Assembly: GCA_030605895.1 (NCBI GenBank)
Contig: JAUWHL010000018.1
Coordinates: 1 to 5,501, forward strand
DNA length: 5,501 nt
Reading direction: 5' to 3'
From: Promethearchaeota archaeon
GTDB taxonomy: Archaea > Asgardarchaeota > Lokiarchaeia > Sigyniarchaeales > SOKP01
A program made the position numbers and the translations under genes. Within the stretch, counting starts at the first letter, position 1, and the number at the start of each line of letters is the position of its first letter. The notes beneath the pieces were generated by a model. That model had not been told where the DNA came from. It ran no database searches and worked only from the letters and a program-made list of their open reading frames with translations. Of this stretch, positions 4,692-5,501 are shown piece by piece.

Positions 4692-5501
4692 TTATATTGA
4701 AAAAGATGCTGTTAGAATATTATCTTTGTAGTTGGCTTTAATAATTTTGGCTTCAATATCTTTTCCAATAAGTTGTTCTGGTTGTGTGAGAGGCTTATTT
4801 AAAAGTACTTTTATGCCAGAATCATTATTGAGTTTCCCAATATATTCTCTTTTCCATCGACCTTTAGAGACAATCTGCAATCTCACGTGATCATTTTTTT
4901 GCACATTCAAGGAAGCGCCAATTTTCCGTTTATGGATTCCAAAATCTCGTGGTCCCAATTTTAATTTAATTCTAAATTTTTTTTCCAGCATGGATAATTG
5001 TTTATAGAAATAGTCCCAACTTTTTGGTCTTATTTTTTTTAATTTTCGCCCTGTTTTATAAATCAAATATTTTTGAATCCCAATTTGAATTTTCTTTTGA
5101 GAAAAACCCTTATTTCTTAGATTAAGAACGAATTTAATAATTTCTTCAATATCAATGTCATTTTCTCCTGGAAACCAAACAGGGGCAATAAGTACGTCAA
5201 TTTGTGTTTTTAATAAGAGTGAAATGTTTTTTAAAAGGTTTTCTAGATCATAATTCTCACAATTACTTAAGAACTTAGATTTATCTTGGTTTAATGAATT
5301 TAGGCTAATATTAATTCTTGTTACTTTTGTTCTCTCTAATTTTTTTATAATTTCTTCATTAAGTAATAATCCGTTGGTCTGTAGAGAGATTACTTCTACG
5401 CCTTTAATATTCCATAATTCTTTAATTAAGTTAAATAATCCAGAATAGAGCAATATTTCCCCATATGGTGCAAAATGAATTTCAATCTTATAATTTCCTT
5501 T
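4692..5501 (-). CDS. Radical SAM protein, COG2100-like, with C-terminal TRAM-like domain; N-terminus cut by right window edge
   Basis: The visible 269 residues enter from the window edge in frame (KGNYKIEIHFAPYGEILLYS). Internal start codons such as TTG at 5453 are not the true start. Numbering from the edge, PYGE (12-15) matches the second radical SAM motif and SLQTNGLLL (39-47) a core strand. NISLNS (64-69), then IAPVWFPGENDID (105-117), GIQKY (141-145), KTGRK (149-153) and FGIHKR (187-192) form the run of motifs I associate with archaeal COG2100 proteins. The CxxxCxxC iron-sulfur motif should lie upstream, outside the window. Residues from about 196 form a beta-rich TRAM/OB-like tail (VQKNDHVRLQIVSKGRWKREYIGK, then IGKDIEAKII), a fold that in other proteins binds RNA. 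The substrate of COG2100 enzymes is, to my knowledge, not established. The gap to the next gene downstream is 92 bp with its own TATA box. Confidence 0.85.
   Translation of the reverse strand, partial: KGNYKIEIHFAPYGEILLYSGLFNLIKELWNIKGVEVISLQTNGLLLNEEIIKKLERTKVTRINISLNSLNQDKSKFLSNCENYDLENLLKNISLLLKTQIDVLIAPVWFPGENDIDIEEIIKFVLNLRNKGFSQKKIQIGIQKYLIYKTGRKLKKIRPKSWDYFYKQLSMLEKKFRIKLKLGPRDFGIHKRKIGASLNVQKNDHVRLQIVSKGRWKREYIGKLNNDSGIKVLLNKPLTQPEQLIGKDIEAKIIKANYKDNILTASFSI

Overview
The window is AT-rich, TATA-box-bearing DNA that looks archaeal, and most likely from an Asgard (Lokiarchaeia-like) archaeon. Three things point there. One gene encodes the archaeal/eukaryotic elongation factor Elf1. 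One is a radical SAM protein of the archaeal COG2100 type. Two adjacent small genes encode proteins resembling eukaryotic membrane and cytoskeleton factors: a BAR-like three-helix coiled-coil protein, and a short coiled coil followed by a Pro/Gly-rich tract. The lineage is inferred from protein flavour only.

Layout from left to right. Positions 1-638 (minus) hold the N-terminal 212 residues of an unrecognised protein that runs off the left edge. A divergent promoter region follows. Positions 837-1446 (plus) hold elf1, 192 codons, interrupted after codon 25 by a 31-nt insert. Positions 1464-3206 (minus, convergent with elf1) encode an unrecognised 580-residue helical protein. Positions 3416-3847 (minus) encode the 143-residue coiled-coil/proline-rich protein. 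Positions 3976-4599 (minus) encode the 207-residue BAR-like protein. Positions 4692-5501 (minus) hold the C-terminal 269 residues of a COG2100-like radical SAM protein with a TRAM-like tail, running off the right edge. No gene-free stretch exceeds about 210 bp. No tRNA, rRNA, CRISPR or insertion sequence was seen.

The most striking feature is in elf1. Read plainly, the gene has a TGA after codon 25, in the middle of the first zinc knuckle (CPE-stop), and the rest continues in another frame. Removing exactly 912-942 restores CPEC...CGNC and one open frame of 192 codons. The RNA around the insert folds by hand into a bulge-helix-bulge (BHB), the substrate of the archaeal tRNA-splicing endonuclease. 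It has a long exon-exon helix, a four-position central helix with one mismatch, and two 3-nt AAU bulges. Cutting both bulges after AA removes precisely the frame-breaking 31 nt. The simplest reading is a spliced mRNA intron in a core transcription factor gene.

The second point of interest is the BAR-like and coiled-coil/proline-rich pair. They lie next to each other in the same orientation, separated by 128 bp. They could form a small membrane-shaping and actin/profilin-linked module, but this is inference from sequence pattern.
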